From Phycisphaerae bacterium (lineage in GTDB: Bacteria; Planctomycetota; Phycisphaerae; Sedimentisphaerales; SM23-30), in assembly GCA_016342495.1 (NCBI GenBank), contig JAEIOG010000005.1, forward strand, positions 16,432-80,431: a DNA stretch of 64,000 nucleotides, read 5' to 3'. Positions 8,485-17,840 of the stretch are shown piece after piece; positions within the stretch are counted from its first letter, which is position 1; the number at the start of each line of letters is the position of its first letter. The position numbers and the translations under genes are program-made. The notes under the pieces were generated by a model that saw only the letters and a program-made list of their open reading frames with translations, made no database searches and had not been told where the DNA came from.

Positions 8485-8934
8485 ATGCATATAAAAAAAA
8501 TATTATGCCCAACTGATTATTCTGACCATTCAGCAATTGCCGTCGAATATGCTCAAAAATTCACCGAAAAGTTCAATGCACAGCTGCATTTGCTCCATGT
8601 TATCGACGATGTCTATCAATATTGGGTAGCAGGCACCGAAAACGCCGCCCCTTTCATTATTTCCACTACCGAAATAATGGATGCGGCCAACAATAATATG
8701 CAAAACTTTATCGACAAATATTTCACCAACTTTAATGGCGAACTGATTCGGGCCACCGCTCAAGGCAAACCATATGTCGCTATTACTGACTATGCCAAAG
8801 AGCATGACATCGACATGATTATCATCTCAACCCATGGCCATTCTGCCCTGACCCAAATGCTCATTGGCTCAGTAACTGAAAGAGTAATACGAAAAGCCCA
8901 TTGTCCGGTATTGACCATCCGTGACAGGAAATAA
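8485..8934 (+). CDS. Universal stress protein (UspA family)
   Basis: A 149-residue single-domain Usp of normal family length. It opens with the typical strand KKILCPTDYSDHS and ends with the ATP-site segment STHG, nine residues, then GS (STHGHSALTQMLIGS) and VTERVIRKAHCPVLTI. The first Gly of the G-2x-G-9x-G(S/T) pattern is Ser here, as in many ATP-binding members. Usp proteins bind ATP and help survival under starvation, oxidative or respiratory stress. The start is fixed by a strong GGGAGGTG four bases before the ATG. It is a single gene, divergent from the FAD oxidoreductase and convergent with mtnP (13-base gap). Confidence 0.92.
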   Translation: MHIKKILCPTDYSDHSAIAVEYAQKFTEKFNAQLHLLHVIDDVYQYWVAGTENAAPFIISTTEIMDAANNNMQNFIDKYFTNFNGELIRATAQGKPYVAITDYAKEHDIDMIIISTHGHSALTQMLIGSVTERVIRKAHCPVLTIRDRK

Positions 8935-8947
8935 AAGCATAACGCAA

Positions 8948-9832
8948 CTATAAATATTTACCAATAATAGACTTAAGCGTATTGTAGGCAGGGTCGTTTA
9001 TCTCTTTCTTATCAGTCATAATCGCCATTTCCAAAGCGCTATGATGCTCACATGGTTGGCTTAATAGTTTACCAATATCCTCGATGGCTGCTTCAATAAG
9101 CTTTATGCCTTTTTTTGTGACATTAGCTAGATTACTGGTGATTTCTTTCATAAGTTCTTGGCTATCAACATCTTCTTCATTTTTGCGCCAACAGTCATAA
9201 TCCGTCACTAAAGCCATTAATCCATAGCACATTTCTGCTTCCCTGGCTAGTTTTGCTTCGGGCATACAGGTCATACCAATTAGATCGCCACCCCACTGCC
9301 GATGCATGAGAGATTCCGCTTTACTACTGAATTGCGGCCCTTCCATACACACATATGTCCCGCCATCGCGTACACTAAAGGGCAGTTTAAGAGCAGAATT
9401 ATGCAAAATTTTGCTGATTTTTGCACAAAAAGGGCAAGAAAAGTCAACATGTGCCGCTAAGAAACCAGCGAAAAAACTCGTTTCCCGCTTAAATGTCTTA
9501 TCAATTACCTGATCTACTATAACAACATCACCGGGTTGGATCTCTTGTCTCAATGACCCACAGGCAGCGGTAGCTATGATATACCTGACCCCCAATTCCT
9601 TTAAGGCAAAGATATTGGCCCGATAAGGCACATCCGAAGGGCCATAGATATGGCCACGGCCATGCCGGGGCAAGAATACTATTTCAACGCCATTAATATC
9701 AGCGATAACTATCGGTCCGGAAGGCTTGCCAAAGGGGGTATCGACATCATTTTCAACCCCATCTAGCCTGCGGCCAAACTCACGGCCAAGTCCACTGCCG
9801 CCAATTATCCCAATTCTTCTGGGTTCTGCCAT
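8948..9832 (-). CDS. mtnP: S-methyl-5'-thioadenosine phosphorylase
   Basis: Cytosolic purine nucleoside phosphorylase-type enzyme of 294 residues. It cleaves methylthioadenosine with phosphate to adenine and methylthioribose-1-phosphate in methionine salvage and polyamine by-product recycling. Seen: the phosphate-binding IGIIGGSGLG at residues 7-16, LPRHGRGHIYGPSDVPYRAN, ATAACGSL, CMEGPQFSSKAE, and GMTCMPEAKLAREAEMCY, all MTAP-family blocks in order. The C-terminus is slightly longer than usual. The start has AGGAG 7-8 bases upstream. It is a single gene. A related purine phosphorylase is possible, but the PRHG..H..P motif and the conserved TCMPEA block favour MTAP. Confidence 0.88.
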   Translation of the reverse strand: MAEPRRIGIIGGSGLGREFGRRLDGVENDVDTPFGKPSGPIVIADINGVEIVFLPRHGRGHIYGPSDVPYRANIFALKELGVRYIIATAACGSLRQEIQPGDVVIVDQVIDKTFKRETSFFAGFLAAHVDFSCPFCAKISKILHNSALKLPFSVRDGGTYVCMEGPQFSSKAESLMHRQWGGDLIGMTCMPEAKLAREAEMCYGLMALVTDYDCWRKNEEDVDSQELMKEITSNLANVTKKGIKLIEAAIEDIGKLLSQPCEHHSALEMAIMTDKKEINDPAYNTLKSIIGKYL

Positions 9833-10258
9833 CGTTTTTCTCCTTTTTTGTCAATAATATTACTATATATCATCGGTAATACTTTGATTTTTGGCAACAT
9901 TTTAGCCATATGTATCAAAACAGCTGGTAGCGGCAGCGCCGTGCTAAGCCATTATGCCATATTCAATGATGATTAAAACAATTTTAGCATTAAACCACAA
10001 TTTACGTTTTTAGCTGGGCGCTGCCGCTACCAGCTGTTTGTTGGTTAATTAACACCATTTACTCCAAGCCACTAAAATGTTACGATTTTTTTCCAATATT
10101 TTATCTGTTCCTGCGAACAACCGATCTTGCCAAAACGTACGAAATCAAATACAATACATTTCTAAGTCAATATTCAGTTATGATACTAGTAGAAGGTATT
10201 GGCTAAAAACATATTGATTAATCTGGCCTGAAGCCTTCTCTTATAGGAGTATACGAAG
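9833..10258. other. Intergenic region carrying a repeat element
   Basis: 426 bases between mtnP (minus) and the His-rich membrane protein (plus), so both promoters should be here. About 190 bases are occupied by the inverted-repeat element at 9896-10081. The rest is AT-rich, with nothing recognised. Confidence 0.5.
9896..10081. mobile_element. Candidate MITE-like element with terminal and internal inverted repeats
   Basis: The ends are AACATTTTAG (9896-9905) and its exact complement CTAAAATGTT (10072-10081). Inside is a 23-bp perfect inverted repeat (9918-9940 against 10017-10039) with a 76-base AT-rich loop. The first 19 bases recur at 6271-6289. It encodes nothing. The combination of terminal repeats, internal hairpin and a second partial copy suggests a non-autonomous mobile element. 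No clear target-site duplication is seen, so a structured regulatory RNA remains possible. Confidence 0.45.
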
Positions 10259-11119
10259 TTGTCCGACCATCATCACTCAAAAACCAAATATATTATCCAT
10301 CAACTCAAAGCTCACGCCCCGTTTACTTTCATCGGGGCAATTTTGGGGGTTGGCTTCATGTTTATTTTTCGAGCTCTTTTGACTAATGATGTCAGTGAAA
10401 AAATGTTTTTGGTTTTTCATCCAGCTCATGTGATTTTAAGTGCTATCGCCACCGCGGCGATGCTTATTAAGCACAATAAGAAGATTAATATCATTGCCCT
10501 TTTCGTACTGGGTTATATCGGAGCGGTGGGCGTAGCGACCCTCAGCGATACGGTTATTCCTTTTGCCAGTCAGAAAATCCTGGGTATACGAATCGACGCC
10601 CATGCCCACGCCCATGCCGAAGATGAACCTGCTGATATTCATGAAGAAGATAAGCACATCGAAGATGCCGCTGGCCATGAATCTGAAGTCAAACCAGACA
10701 ACGATATAGTCTCCGCCCATGAGCAAGAAGATGCTGACCATCCAGCCACCGGAGAAACTGAAGTTGATGACCATGCGAATTGCAGCCATGATCCTGTCGA
10801 TGCCGGCCATGAAGGTCATCTGCGGCTGCCTTTCATTGAAGAATGGCATATCATTACCCCGTCGGCTTTACTTGGGGTATTAATCGCGATGTTCTGGACC
10901 AATACTAAATTCCCTCATTTTGGCCATGTGCTGCTGAGTATCTGGGCATCACTGTCATGCGTATTAGCTGACATGGGTGGCACATTAGGCATAGGCCAAT
11001 GGATCGGTTTGACCTTTGCCCTGTTTTTGGCGGTGTGGATACCATGCTGCATCAGCGACATCGTATTCCCGCTGCTGTTCGTAAAACCCGGCGAACCATT
11101 GCCTGAACATAAGCATTAA
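10259..11119 (+). CDS. Polytopic membrane protein with long His/Asp/Glu-rich loop
   Basis: 286 residues, starting at TTG (10259) behind AGGAG with about 9 bases between. I do not recognise the family. Three hydrophobic segments (about 22-42, 50-68, 78-98) are followed by an ~85-residue loop (about 110-195) packed with His and acidic residues (HAHAHAEDEPADIHEEDKH and similar). Three more hydrophobic segments (about 202-218, 224-243, 250-276) follow. The first residues (SDHHHS) and the last (EHKH) are also His-rich. Such loops are common in metal-ion carriers and metal-storage or sensing membrane proteins. Metal handling (Zn, Ni, Co or Cu) is therefore an inference. It is a single gene with no transporter partner nearby. 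Confidence 0.75.
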   Translation: MSDHHHSKTKYIIHQLKAHAPFTFIGAILGVGFMFIFRALLTNDVSEKMFLVFHPAHVILSAIATAAMLIKHNKKINIIALFVLGYIGAVGVATLSDTVIPFASQKILGIRIDAHAHAHAEDEPADIHEEDKHIEDAAGHESEVKPDNDIVSAHEQEDADHPATGETEVDDHANCSHDPVDAGHEGHLRLPFIEEWHIITPSALLGVLIAMFWTNTKFPHFGHVLLSIWASLSCVLADMGGTLGIGQWIGLTFALFLAVWIPCCISDIVFPLLFVKPGEPLPEHKH

Positions 11120-11500
11120 AAGGCAGAGGGGTTTTCAACAGGCTCACTGTTACCTATTCTCGTTTTCAATCCCTAGCTTACAAACAGATTTCATACTGCG
11201 TCTTCAGCCTGTACATCGCTTTCGACGATTTTAGCGAAATGATTAAATACGGTCATAACATTTGCATAAGCTTCTGATATTTGCCCATTTGTCCGATTCT
11301 TGAGATCGCATAGCCATTACCGCAAACAGGTAAATACCATCGATGTAATTTAAAGGTTGTGACAACTTCCCCATCGACCTGCTGTCGCAGGACGTTGCCA
11401 CGGCATTTGTTTATTAAGATTTTGAGGGTTGCAAGCACCCGGCGATAAATAAGTAACAAATGCTGGGAAATACTCCATGTATTAATGAGTCAAGCGAGGA
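11120..11500. other. Intergenic region, nothing recognised
   Basis: 381 bases between convergent genes. A minus-strand frame at 11253-11459 could encode 68 residues, but it has no ribosome-binding site and no recognisable sequence. It may be decayed coding DNA. Confidence 0.4.
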
Positions 11501-14500
11501 TTATTGTACAAAAATGCCATTGGCCAGCCAGTTCTGACATAGGATTGCCATATCATTTATGTCGATGAGTTCATCCCCATTTAGATCGCATTGCGGCAAT
11601 ATTGAAGAATCGCCGAGCCACTCCTGGGATAAAGCCGCGAAGTCGCCCAGTTCCACTTTCATATTATCATTAATATCACCAGCGGGGAACTGCCATGCTA
11701 ATAGCGGATAGGCTGGCTTATCACTGCGGAATTTCCAAACTGGTGGCGTACCATCATCAGAACCGAAATCCCAGTCAGAGCCAGTAAAAGAGGTGCTGTC
11801 CTGAAGTTCAGCAGTAGTTAGTGCCATTCCCGCACTTGCTGTTGCAACCCCGGCGACGTCACTATCCCAGGCACATTGCAGAACAGTGCCGCTGTCTGGC
11901 GGGCAGAAACCATGAGCATTTTCATTTTCTGGAGGGACATTTAACTCTACCGCGGCATAACAGTTTTCAATGGTTTTGGTATTATGAGATATAAATCCCG
12001 CAATAGTAATACCTGGGCTGACTGCATTTATTGTGCCTGATGCATAGCAATTCTGAATTGAATTACGATATATACCGCCTGTATATCGTGCAAAACCCGC
12101 GGCAAAGCCATCTTTACTGTTAATGTCTATAGTTACATTGCTAAAACAATTTTCAATTATATTTTCGTTAATTGTGTGGCAAAAAGCACCTACAAAGCAA
12201 GTAGGGCTGTTTATTGTTATTGTACCAGTTACATAGCAATTTCTTATAATAATTTCACCGGCATTACCAGCATTTGGGGGATTGCCTGAAATAGCGCAAA
12301 GCCCACCTATTATCTCATAGTTTTTCCCATTGTAAATGTAGTTGATATTGGTCAGGCCAAAGTTTGTAATATTGAAATCATATTGACAAAAATTAATTAT
12401 TCCAAAAAACCCCAATGGTTCAAAGTAACTATGACTGACAGATTTATTATCGTCAAGGTTGATAGTAAAGTTATCTATAATATGTCCATCACCATCAAAT
12501 TTTCCAGCAAAAGGATATGCTGTGTTTGTATTACCATACATAAAAAGCCCTGAGGCAATAAATGCTTTCTGGAAAGTGTGACCTGCCAGATCAATGTCAC
12601 TGGTTAGTCGAAAGCATCTATTCCATAATAGTTTTTCCGTTCGAAAAGCAAACAGACAATCAATGTCATTGATAAGGAACGGCTCTTGTTGTGTGCCGCG
12701 GCCATCTAAGGGGATATGGATGCCGTGATCATTTTGATTTTTAAGTTTTGGACCATAGCCCGGATCAAGCTGCCAGATTTCGGTATCCCAGCCGGGGAAA
12801 CTGGCCGGGTCCTGCATTTCAGATAATGTAAGCATGATTTCATCATGATAATTGCCATAGGCGCAGCTTTTACAGCCGTTGACGGTCCCGGTATTTTTAC
12901 CGCAGATTGAACCAGCAGTGTTTTCCCATTCAGGCAAGGAGCAATCAATAAAGGTGCTGGCATAACAATTAGCTATAGTGCCGCTATTTTCGCCACAGAT
13001 AGCTGCCAGATATTTGGGATTAATGCCTGAATCACCGCCATCAATATAATAATCAATATACATGTTCATTTTAACGAAGCAATTCTGGATTGTTCCAGCA
13101 TTTTGCCCGCAAATTCCTGCGATATGTTGCGGTGGAGCTGTGTTTTCAAGTTTAATATTATAGCTATTGTTGGACATGGCAATATTTTTGACCACGCCTG
13201 AATTTACTATACCGCCAAATAATGCCAGATGGCTATAATGCTTTTCAAAATCGTTGCGAAAAATAATGTTAAATGTCAGATTATTTATCGCATGGCCATT
13301 TCCATCAAAACAGCCACTGAAAGGAGTTCCCTGAAAATCAGATTCATGCAAAGCAGTGTCCGGAGCTATTACTGCCCGATCAAAATACCAGCTTCCCAGA
13401 TCAATATCGCTGGTCAGCATGAAATTATTTTCCCATAGTCCCGGACATTTCCCTGCATAGGTCAAGGCTTCTACACTGTCAATGATAAATGGATTTTCAG
13501 CAGTGCCAGCTCCGTAAAACGGGATTTTCGGAGCCTGATTATTGACATGCTGGTTGGGTCGGGGCAGATAGCCATTTGTGATTATCCAGTTGGTATTTTC
13601 ACTGAAAGTAGTCAGGGCTTGCGGGGTTATAGGGAAGGCTATGCCATTGTCGTTTCCGCTGTGATAGCCAAAATGGCAATCATTTATTTCGCCATAATTA
13701 TCCAGACAGAACGCTGCTCGTTGGGCATTATATGAGGAGGTTGTTCCCCAGCTGTAACAGTGTTCTATCTGGCTAGAACTTGCCGCTACAAAACCGGCTA
13801 TTCGGTTATCATTTGAAGAATCGCTTGTATCAATGATATTGCAAACTGAATAGCAATCGCTAATCTGAGGGGTATAATCTATCGCAAGACTGAAACCGCA
13901 CAATCCCGCAATGCTGTAACGATAATTATTGTAGTAGATTGCATCCATAAGCTCAATTTTACCGGTTGTATAGCATTGTTTGATGGTGCCAGCATTATTG
14001 CTGCATAACAAGCCTGCTATTACTGCATTGGCATAAAAATAAGATTCTTGGCTTTGATAATTGAGTTTTATATGAGCGTTTTCAATACCGAGGTTTTCAA
14101 TCATGCCGGTTGACTTGCCAAATAAGCCGATATTGGAATACTGTTGTCTTGGGTTTTCATAGTCTACAATTTTACCGGTATCGATTTGCATGTTTCTTAT
14201 CACATGTCCATTCCCATTAAAATGACCTGTGAATCCCTGTTCTTCATATGAATTGTATTGTTGACCAGGTGTTTCATCAGTGATAATGGCACCGCAAAAT
14301 ATCTTATCAGCATCGAAAACAATATCAGCGGTCATGATAAAATTCCGGTCAAATATCGCTGGCATCATTCCGATCAATTCCAGGTCCATCTGACAGGCAA
14401 TAGGGAAGGGCATTTCATTTGAACCATCGCCGTTGTTGCCGATGGATATATAAATATCAACCGGTTGGCCCGGCGGACAATGGCCGCCGATGCTGTAAGA

Positions 14501-15535
14501 TAAGCCAATAGCAGTATTGAACATACCAAAGAGACTGTTGACATGGTGAATACTGCCAACTGTCAGGCCAGCCTGTTCTATTAAATCACATGTTTCCGGC
14601 AAATCGCAGCCAATTACATCTGGGATGCGGCAATAATGAAAAGCAGCCAGCTGCGGCATCTGGCCATCTATTGCGACCCAGGCCCCTGCGCCATAGCTTT
14701 CGGAAGTTATAAAATCCCAGCCAATATCGATGAAATTATGTGGATTATAAAATTGGTGACTGGTTAAGGCTCGGAGATTGGAAAAATTGTAAGGATAATT
14801 TGATTCGGAAAAAGGAAAGTTTGGTGCCAGTTCGCAGTTCCAGATGCAGTTTTCTATAGTGTCATTATAGTGGTCATAGCCAAAAGCATTGCCGCTGGTA
14901 TTACCGCTGTAATAGCAGTTAAGCATTTTTCCGGAATTGAGATCACAAAATCCTATTGCGTCATGAAGAATATCGACTGTTGAGTAACAATTTTTAATTT
15001 GTGCATTAGGCCCGATCCCCCAGGCAAAAGAACAATTGCCATAACCGGTGCTGTCTATCTGGCCGGTACAGAAACATTGTTCAATAATTCCTTGATTTGC
15101 ATATACAAATGGAGCAGATTCGTCCATATTGCCACTGAAATTGATGTCAGCAAGCCCTACCCGAAAAACACTACCATTGACTTCATGAATAAAACAGGCT
15201 TCACCATCACTGATAATGGTCAGATTAGAGATAATATGGCCATCACCTTCCAGCGTGCCGTTAAATTCTCCCTCATAAAAGGCTCTGTTAAAGCTGCCAT
15301 CAGGATTATCGCCATAGCCATTGGCTTTGAGTATATCTGGGTGAATATCGATATCGTCGGTAAGGATGAAGTGGTCATCGCTGCTGACATTCACATCACG
15401 CAGTGCCATCAAATCAGCCAGATTGGCTATTTGATAAGGGTTTTCCGCAGTGCCGTCCCCGCCGCTGTAGGCCAAAAGCCCTGTTGTTAATAAATTTAAC
15501 AAACCAAATACTGCTATAACACTAAATTTCTTCAT
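11501..15535 (-). CDS. Giant secreted GLUG-repeat protein with PASTA-like segment and C-terminal dockerin
   Basis: 1344 residues. Signal peptide 1-22. Three or more similar modules each open with a GxGTxxNPxxI strand (about residue 26, residue 680 and residue 945). Each continues with a DxDLxxxxF-type segment, a GxFDGxGHxIxNL strand and GLUG-like repeats of the form GLCGxNxGTIxNCY. A PASTA-like stretch (about 304-365, PDVIGCDLPETCDLIEQAGL) lies in the first third. Residues 1286-1344 form a dockerin with two calcium-loop repeats (GDINDNMKVELGDF and CDLNGDELIDINDM), each followed by a conserved Trp-Leu. The beta-solenoid repeats suggest a surface adhesin or sugar-binding protein. In Phycisphaerae such dockerins sit on many exported proteins, though cohesin partners are not established. 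Start behind GGGTGA. Single gene. Confidence 0.82.
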   Translation of the reverse strand: MKKFSVIAVFGLLNLLTTGLLAYSGGDGTAENPYQIANLADLMALRDVNVSSDDHFILTDDIDIHPDILKANGYGDNPDGSFNRAFYEGEFNGTLEGDGHIISNLTIISDGEACFIHEVNGSVFRVGLADINFSGNMDESAPFVYANQGIIEQCFCTGQIDSTGYGNCSFAWGIGPNAQIKNCYSTVDILHDAIGFCDLNSGKMLNCYYSGNTSGNAFGYDHYNDTIENCIWNCELAPNFPFSESNYPYNFSNLRALTSHQFYNPHNFIDIGWDFITSESYGAGAWVAIDGQMPQLAAFHYCRIPDVIGCDLPETCDLIEQAGLTVGSIHHVNSLFGMFNTAIGLSYSIGGHCPPGQPVDIYISIGNNGDGSNEMPFPIACQMDLELIGMMPAIFDRNFIMTADIVFDADKIFCGAIITDETPGQQYNSYEEQGFTGHFNGNGHVIRNMQIDTGKIVDYENPRQQYSNIGLFGKSTGMIENLGIENAHIKLNYQSQESYFYANAVIAGLLCSNNAGTIKQCYTTGKIELMDAIYYNNYRYSIAGLCGFSLAIDYTPQISDCYSVCNIIDTSDSSNDNRIAGFVAASSSQIEHCYSWGTTSSYNAQRAAFCLDNYGEINDCHFGYHSGNDNGIAFPITPQALTTFSENTNWIITNGYLPRPNQHVNNQAPKIPFYGAGTAENPFIIDSVEALTYAGKCPGLWENNFMLTSDIDLGSWYFDRAVIAPDTALHESDFQGTPFSGCFDGNGHAINNLTFNIIFRNDFEKHYSHLALFGGIVNSGVVKNIAMSNNSYNIKLENTAPPQHIAGICGQNAGTIQNCFVKMNMYIDYYIDGGDSGINPKYLAAICGENSGTIANCYASTFIDCSLPEWENTAGSICGKNTGTVNGCKSCAYGNYHDEIMLTLSEMQDPASFPGWDTEIWQLDPGYGPKLKNQNDHGIHIPLDGRGTQQEPFLINDIDCLFAFRTEKLLWNRCFRLTSDIDLAGHTFQKAFIASGLFMYGNTNTAYPFAGKFDGDGHIIDNFTINLDDNKSVSHSYFEPLGFFGIINFCQYDFNITNFGLTNINYIYNGKNYEIIGGLCAISGNPPNAGNAGEIIIRNCYVTGTITINSPTCFVGAFCHTINENIIENCFSNVTIDINSKDGFAAGFARYTGGIYRNSIQNCYASGTINAVSPGITIAGFISHNTKTIENCYAAVELNVPPENENAHGFCPPDSGTVLQCAWDSDVAGVATASAGMALTTAELQDSTSFTGSDWDFGSDDGTPPVWKFRSDKPAYPLLAWQFPAGDINDNMKVELGDFAALSQEWLGDSSILPQCDLNGDELIDINDMAILCQNWLANGIFVQ

Positions 15536-16055
15536 AAATCACCCTTTAATCTATCGTTACCGTTAATAGCTCCTTATTATTATAGCTATTTTTTGGGGAG
15601 GAGCAATAGTTTAATTTCGGACTTGGAGGTTTAAAATAATACTTTATCGCCATTGATGCCTTTCTGGCAGATACAGATTGATATTTAACGCAAGTGATAC
15701 CAAAGGGCTTACTTTTGCCTTTTTGCTTGAATGTTTCTGAATTTCATATCGTAATGGCAATCGTATTACCGGGCAGGCTGGCACCGGAATCGTTGATCGC
15801 TATGATACGATATTCCCGATCTTCTCTGACAGTGGTTTTGGCTTTATTCAGGCGATAGGAATTGACAGTGGTAAAGTTTTCCAGCTGCCATTTATCTTTA
15901 CCATCAGCTAAACGATACTGAACCAGATAGCCCTTGACCGGACGGCGAGGAAATTTTGTATTGTCTCCTACGAAAATATACCTTCATAGTCCATTATTAT
16001 TCCTTTATAAATCTGTGTAAATCCGCCCAATCAGTCAAAATCCGTGTCCTAATTC
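15536..16055. other. Intergenic region containing a gene remnant
   Basis: 520 bases between the GLUG protein (minus) and recJ (minus). The central half is a frameshifted minus-strand coding remnant (15744-15994). The remainder is AT-rich without recognised features. Confidence 0.5.
15744..15994 (-). pseudogene. Frameshifted FnIII-like gene fragment
   Basis: The minus strand reads in one frame from about 15985 to a TGA at 15746-15744. It gives an FnIII-like C-terminus: YIFVGDNTKFPRRP, KGYLVQYRLADGKDKWQ, EYRIIAIND and SLPGNTIAITI. A plausible start, ATG at 15994-15992 preceded by AAGGAAT, encodes MDYEG in a different frame and meets a stop after eight codons. A single-base shift near 15980 would join the two. 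The product would be about 80 residues, so it looks like the tail of a larger lost gene. The FnIII-like end of the protein at 47577-48245 is only loosely similar. Call based on reading frames alone. Confidence 0.55.
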
Positions 16056-17840
16056 TCATTCGCCTATCTTTAAATCAATCGCCATCAATTCCACTGAGCT
16101 ATTGCCATTAAACCGATTAATCACCGGCTCAAAAACCATATCAAAACTATTGGCTCCGGCCAGCGGTTTTTCCCATTTGGCGGTCTTACTAAAAGCCACC
16201 ACTCTGAACATCGCATTGCGGCCAAACTGCTGGTCTTGGGGCTTATCTGTTACGATCATCGAAAGATGATTTCCCTTTTGCCCCATCCGCCGGGTTGGCT
16301 CAACTAATCGCAAATTCCGCACGACAAGCTTAACTGAAGGATTCCCCTGGCCAAATGGCCCCAGCTTTTCGATATGTTCGACAGCATTCAATGTCAGCAT
16401 ATCAAGAGAAATTTCCCCATCAATCTCTAATTTACTTACTAAACCATCTTCTCTAATATTTTCTTTTACATATTCATTAAAAGCTTCACGGAAATCATCA
16501 ATTTTATCAGCATCAATTTTCAAACCCGCCGCCATCGCATGGCCACCAAATCCATTTAGATGTTCACTGCAAGCCGACAATGCCGCATGAATATCGAAAC
16601 CCGGCACCGACCGACATGAACCCATCGGTTTGCCATTATCCAGTGAAATAACAATTGTTGGCTTATTATATTTATCAATAATTCGCGAAGCGACAATGCC
16701 AATAACCCCGCCATGCCAGTTCTCATCAGCTACAACAATCCCGCTGTATTTTTCCTTATCCATTCCCAAATCAATGATTTGTTTTTTTGCCTGTTCGACA
16801 ATTTCTTTTTCAACTTTTTGGCGAAGTCTATTTTGCGATTCCAGGTAAGCAGCGATTTCCAATGCTTTTTGCAAATTACTCTTGGTAAACATTTCAATGG
16901 CCAACCGCGCATGGCCCATACGGCCGGCAGCATTCAATTTCGGCGCCAGTTTAAAACCAATATCCATACTAGAAAGTTTTTCACCAGTTAAACCCGATGC
17001 CTTTATCAATGCCAGTATCCCCGGATCATTACTGTTGGCCAGACCCTGCATCCCAAATGCTGCCAATACCCGATTTTCACCTAATAACGGCACTACATCA
17101 GCAATCGTTCCTAATGCGGCCATACTGGTAGCAGACAACAGAAATTCTCGGAAATTCTCCGAAACTTTTTTCGATTCCGAAAAACTTTGGGCGATCGCCC
17201 AGGCCAATTTAAATGCCACCCCTGCCCCGCAAAGATTAGCATTAGCATAATTCTGCCCCGGCAAATCTGGGTGCAGTACCGCCACGGCTTTGGCTGGCTT
17301 GTCGCCAACTTTATGATGATCGGTAATAATTAATTCGATCCCAAGTTCAGCGGCCCGGTCAGCTGCTTCATAAGCTGTAATGCCGCAATCTACTGTTATT
17401 ATTAGACTAACATTTTTTTCTGCCAGCAATTCAATTGCTTCAATATTCAATCCATAACCTTCATCCAGGCGATGGGGCACATAGAATTCAACTTCGCGAC
17501 CAGCCTGTTTCAGGCATTGCCACAGGATAGCTGTTGACATTATGCCATCGACATCATAATCGCCATAGATTACTATCTTTTCCTTATCGACTATCGCTTT
17601 GCGGATGCGGGAGACGGCTTTGTCAATGTTGAGCAGATTTGACGGATCGATAAGATCCATAAGTGACGGTTTTAGAAAGCTTTGCGCAGTTTTAGTGTCA
17701 CGGATGCCGCGATTGTAGAGCAGTTGGGCTATCAATTTAGGGAGGGAGGTTTCTTTAGCGAAATCGTCGATATCAGTAGTGGTTGGGGCGATTTGCCACA
17801 GTGCACCTTCTTTATGACGTTTTTGTAACGTCCGTGCCAT
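16056..17840 (-). CDS. recJ: Single-stranded-DNA-specific 5'-3' exonuclease RecJ
   Basis: 594 residues, normal RecJ length. The enzyme degrades single-stranded DNA 5' to 3' in RecF-pathway recombination, mismatch repair and base-excision repair. Seen: the DHH-phosphoesterase motifs in order, with YGDYDVDG (D94, D96, D98), ITVDCGIT, the name-giving ITDHHKVGD, ADENWHGGVIGIVASRI, the DHHA1 motif FGGHAMAAGL, and a C-terminal OB-like region. All metal-binding Asp/His residues are present. The start ATG at 17840 follows AGGAG. Apparently a single gene. Confidence 0.95.
   Translation of the reverse strand: MARTLQKRHKEGALWQIAPTTTDIDDFAKETSLPKLIAQLLYNRGIRDTKTAQSFLKPSLMDLIDPSNLLNIDKAVSRIRKAIVDKEKIVIYGDYDVDGIMSTAILWQCLKQAGREVEFYVPHRLDEGYGLNIEAIELLAEKNVSLIITVDCGITAYEAADRAAELGIELIITDHHKVGDKPAKAVAVLHPDLPGQNYANANLCGAGVAFKLAWAIAQSFSESKKVSENFREFLLSATSMAALGTIADVVPLLGENRVLAAFGMQGLANSNDPGILALIKASGLTGEKLSSMDIGFKLAPKLNAAGRMGHARLAIEMFTKSNLQKALEIAAYLESQNRLRQKVEKEIVEQAKKQIIDLGMDKEKYSGIVVADENWHGGVIGIVASRIIDKYNKPTIVISLDNGKPMGSCRSVPGFDIHAALSACSEHLNGFGGHAMAAGLKIDADKIDDFREAFNEYVKENIREDGLVSKLEIDGEISLDMLTLNAVEHIEKLGPFGQGNPSVKLVVRNLRLVEPTRRMGQKGNHLSMIVTDKPQDQQFGRNAMFRVVAFSKTAKWEKPLAGANSFDMVFEPVINRFNGNSSVELMAIDLKIGE

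Noticed and set aside
11253..11459. 68-residue minus-strand frame
   Set aside because: No start signal or family resemblance; possibly decayed coding DNA, but unsupported.
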